Shown piece by piece: positions 5,023-6,451 of a DNA stretch of 6,451 nucleotides (positions are counted from its first letter, which is position 1; every line of letters starts with the position of its first letter). The DNA lies in contig JAQTNP010000030.1 of assembly GCA_028713795.1 (NCBI GenBank), forward strand, positions 1 to 6,451, read 5' to 3'. Under the pieces are notes generated by a model. That model made no database searches and was not told the DNA's origin. It saw only the letters and a list, made by a program, of their open reading frames with translations. The position numbers and the translations under genes are program-made. Origin of the DNA: Minisyncoccota bacterium. GTDB lineage: Bacteria > Patescibacteriota > Minisyncoccia > Minisyncoccales > PEYH01.

Positions 5023-6451
5023 ATGGAGGAAATATCAATATTAATAGGGGGAAAGGCAGGAGACGGGATAAAGCAACTGGGGAGCATGATAGCCAGAATG
5101 CTCAATCATTACGGCCTCCATGTTTTTATATACGAGGACTACCAGTCATTAATCAAGGGAGGGCATAATTTCTCTGTAATCAGGGCTGGGATAGACAGGA
5201 TAGACAGCCACAGGGACAATGCAGATGTCTTGATTGCTTTTGATCAAAACACCTTAGAAGAACACAAAGATTTGATTAAAAAAGATACCTTGATTGTTTT
5301 TGATTCAGGGGTCTGCAAGTTTAAAAAAGGAATTGGATTAGATATGTCTTTGATTGCCAAAGATAATGGCTTGCCTTCAATTGCCAGGAATGCAATTGGT
5401 TTGGGTGTTTTAGCTAAGATCTTAAGAATTGATTTTGATGACATTTCAAAAGTGATTGGAATGTGTTTAAAAGACCATGCTGAACCAAATATCAAAGTGG
5501 CTAAAAAAGGATATGAAGCAGTTGAGAATATGATTTTATTAGGGCATGGGAAATTAAAGCCAAAGCCATTGCTTACCGGAAATGAAGCGATAGGTTTGGG
5601 AGCTGTAAAAGCTGGCTTGGATTTCTACATTTCATATCCCATGACTCCTTCTACTGGGATACTCCATTTTCTTGCAGACAACCAGAAACAATTGGGAATA
5701 CACGTAATCCATCCGGAAAATGAGATATCTGCTGCAATGATGGCCCAAGGCATTGCCTATGCTGGAAAAAAGGTAGCAGTAGGAACGGCAGGTGGAGGGT
5801 TTGCCTTAATGGTTGAAGCATTAAGTTTTGCAGGTATGGGAGAAATCCCTGTAATGTTTGTATTATCTCAAAGATATTCTCCTGGCACAGGAGTGCCGAC
5901 ATATACAGGTCAGAGCGATTTGATGTTTGCTTTAAATTCCGGGCACGGAGAATTTTCCAGAATTGTTGCCGCTCCAGGAGATGCAGATCAGGCCTTTTAT
6001 CTTTCTGCCGAATTAATGAATCTATCTTGGAAATTCCAAGTTCCATCAATTTTGTTATCAGACAAGCATTTGAGCGAAAGCACTTTTAGCTGCAGTTTTA
6101 ATGAAAAAAAGATTAAAGAAGAATTTGCAAAAATATGGGACAGAAAAGGAGAATATGCAAGGTATAGGGTGACGGGGAATGGGATATCTCCCTTGATGTT
6201 TCCTGGCTCAAAAGATGCTGTTGTGAAGACAACCAGCTATGAACACGATGATTTGGGAATAGCCGTAGAAGATATACATTGGATACAGAAGATGGCAGAT
6301 AAAAGATTAAGGAAAAGAGAGACAATTAAAAAGTATTTTGAGAAAAAAGAAACAGTAAAAGTGTTTGGAAATCCAAAGAGTAGATTTGCCATTATTGGCT
6401 GGGGTTCTGTTTTGGGAGCTGCCAGGGAAACAGCAGAAGAATTAGGCATTA
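5023..6451 (+). CDS. 2-oxoacid:ferredoxin oxidoreductase, fused gamma-alpha subunit (3' truncated by window edge)
   Basis: This enzyme oxidatively decarboxylates a 2-oxoacid such as pyruvate or 2-oxoglutarate with CoA, reducing ferredoxin. The frame is open to the right edge, giving 476 residues without a stop; fused subunits of this kind usually have about 560-600. Residues 1-175 are the gamma domain, with GGKAGDGIKQLG (9-20) and an IKGGHNF motif (44-50). Residues 183-345 are the alpha (pyrimidine-binding) domain: TGNEAIGLGA, YPMTPSTG (205-212), HPENEISAA (230-238), GTAGGGFALM (254-263), SPGTGVPTYTGQSDL (286-300) and SGHGEF (306-311). The Rossmann-like C-terminal domain begins near IIGWGS (457-462). 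The TPP-binding beta subunit would be expected just downstream. ATG 5023 follows the nuclease stop by one base; a weak AGGA lies at 5015-5018. Substrate cannot be told from this part. Confidence 0.93.
   Translation, partial: MEEISILIGGKAGDGIKQLGSMIARMLNHYGLHVFIYEDYQSLIKGGHNFSVIRAGIDRIDSHRDNADVLIAFDQNTLEEHKDLIKKDTLIVFDSGVCKFKKGIGLDMSLIAKDNGLPSIARNAIGLGVLAKILRIDFDDISKVIGMCLKDHAEPNIKVAKKGYEAVENMILLGHGKLKPKPLLTGNEAIGLGAVKAGLDFYISYPMTPSTGILHFLADNQKQLGIHVIHPENEISAAMMAQGIAYAGKKVAVGTAGGGFALMVEALSFAGMGEIPVMFVLSQRYSPGTGVPTYTGQSDLMFALNSGHGEFSRIVAAPGDADQAFYLSAELMNLSWKFQVPSILLSDKHLSESTFSCSFNEKKIKEEFAKIWDRKGEYARYRVTGNGISPLMFPGSKDAVVKTTSYEHDDLGIAVEDIHWIQKMADKRLRKRETIKKYFEKKETVKVFGNPKSRFAIIGWGSVLGAARETAEELGI

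Overview
The window looks like part of an AT-rich prokaryotic genome, most plausibly a bacterium of the Patescibacteria/CPR type. The bacterial signs are a YbaB/EbfC-family gene, an intrinsic terminator with a T-run at about 4097-4126, and -10-like TATAAT/TAAAAT boxes. The small form III RuBisCO with its AMP-salvage partners occurs in archaea, including DPANN lineages, and in CPR bacteria, so an archaeal origin is not fully excluded. All convincing genes are on the + strand, and UGA reads as a normal stop.

Region 1 (1-3662) is a tightly packed transcription unit. It holds ribose-1,5-bisphosphate isomerase (5' end outside the window), form III RuBisCO, AMP phosphorylase and a YbaB-like protein. 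The junctions are a 10-nt overlap, a 4-nt ATGA overlap and a 4-nt gap. The first three enzymes make the complete nucleoside-monophosphate route. AMP phosphorylase releases ribose 1,5-bisphosphate from AMP, the isomerase converts it to ribulose 1,5-bisphosphate, and RuBisCO carboxylates that to two 3-phosphoglycerates.

Region 2 (3663-4160, about 500 bases) has no conventional gene but is far from empty. It carries a 20-bp AT-rich promoter-like sequence in two exact copies, each just ahead of a tiny reading frame. One frame encodes a 48-residue Gly/Asp-rich peptide. The other encodes a related peptide, apparently split by a one-base frame change, with repeats of the form GG-L-K-(E)-G-D. A third start region repeats the first 13 bases of the 48-residue gene but stops after 7 codons, just before a strong intrinsic terminator. 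This miniature tandem family is the most novel item in the window. I do not recognise it.

Region 3 (4125-6451) begins with a promoter whose -10 box lies 7 bases before an ATG, suggesting a leaderless mRNA. The gene encodes an ATP-cone domain fused to a PD-(D/E)XK nuclease domain. One base after its stop codon comes a 2-oxoacid:ferredoxin oxidoreductase with fused gamma and alpha parts, which runs off the right edge. Such an enzyme could oxidise pyruvate derived from the 3-phosphoglycerate made by region 1, but that link is inference.
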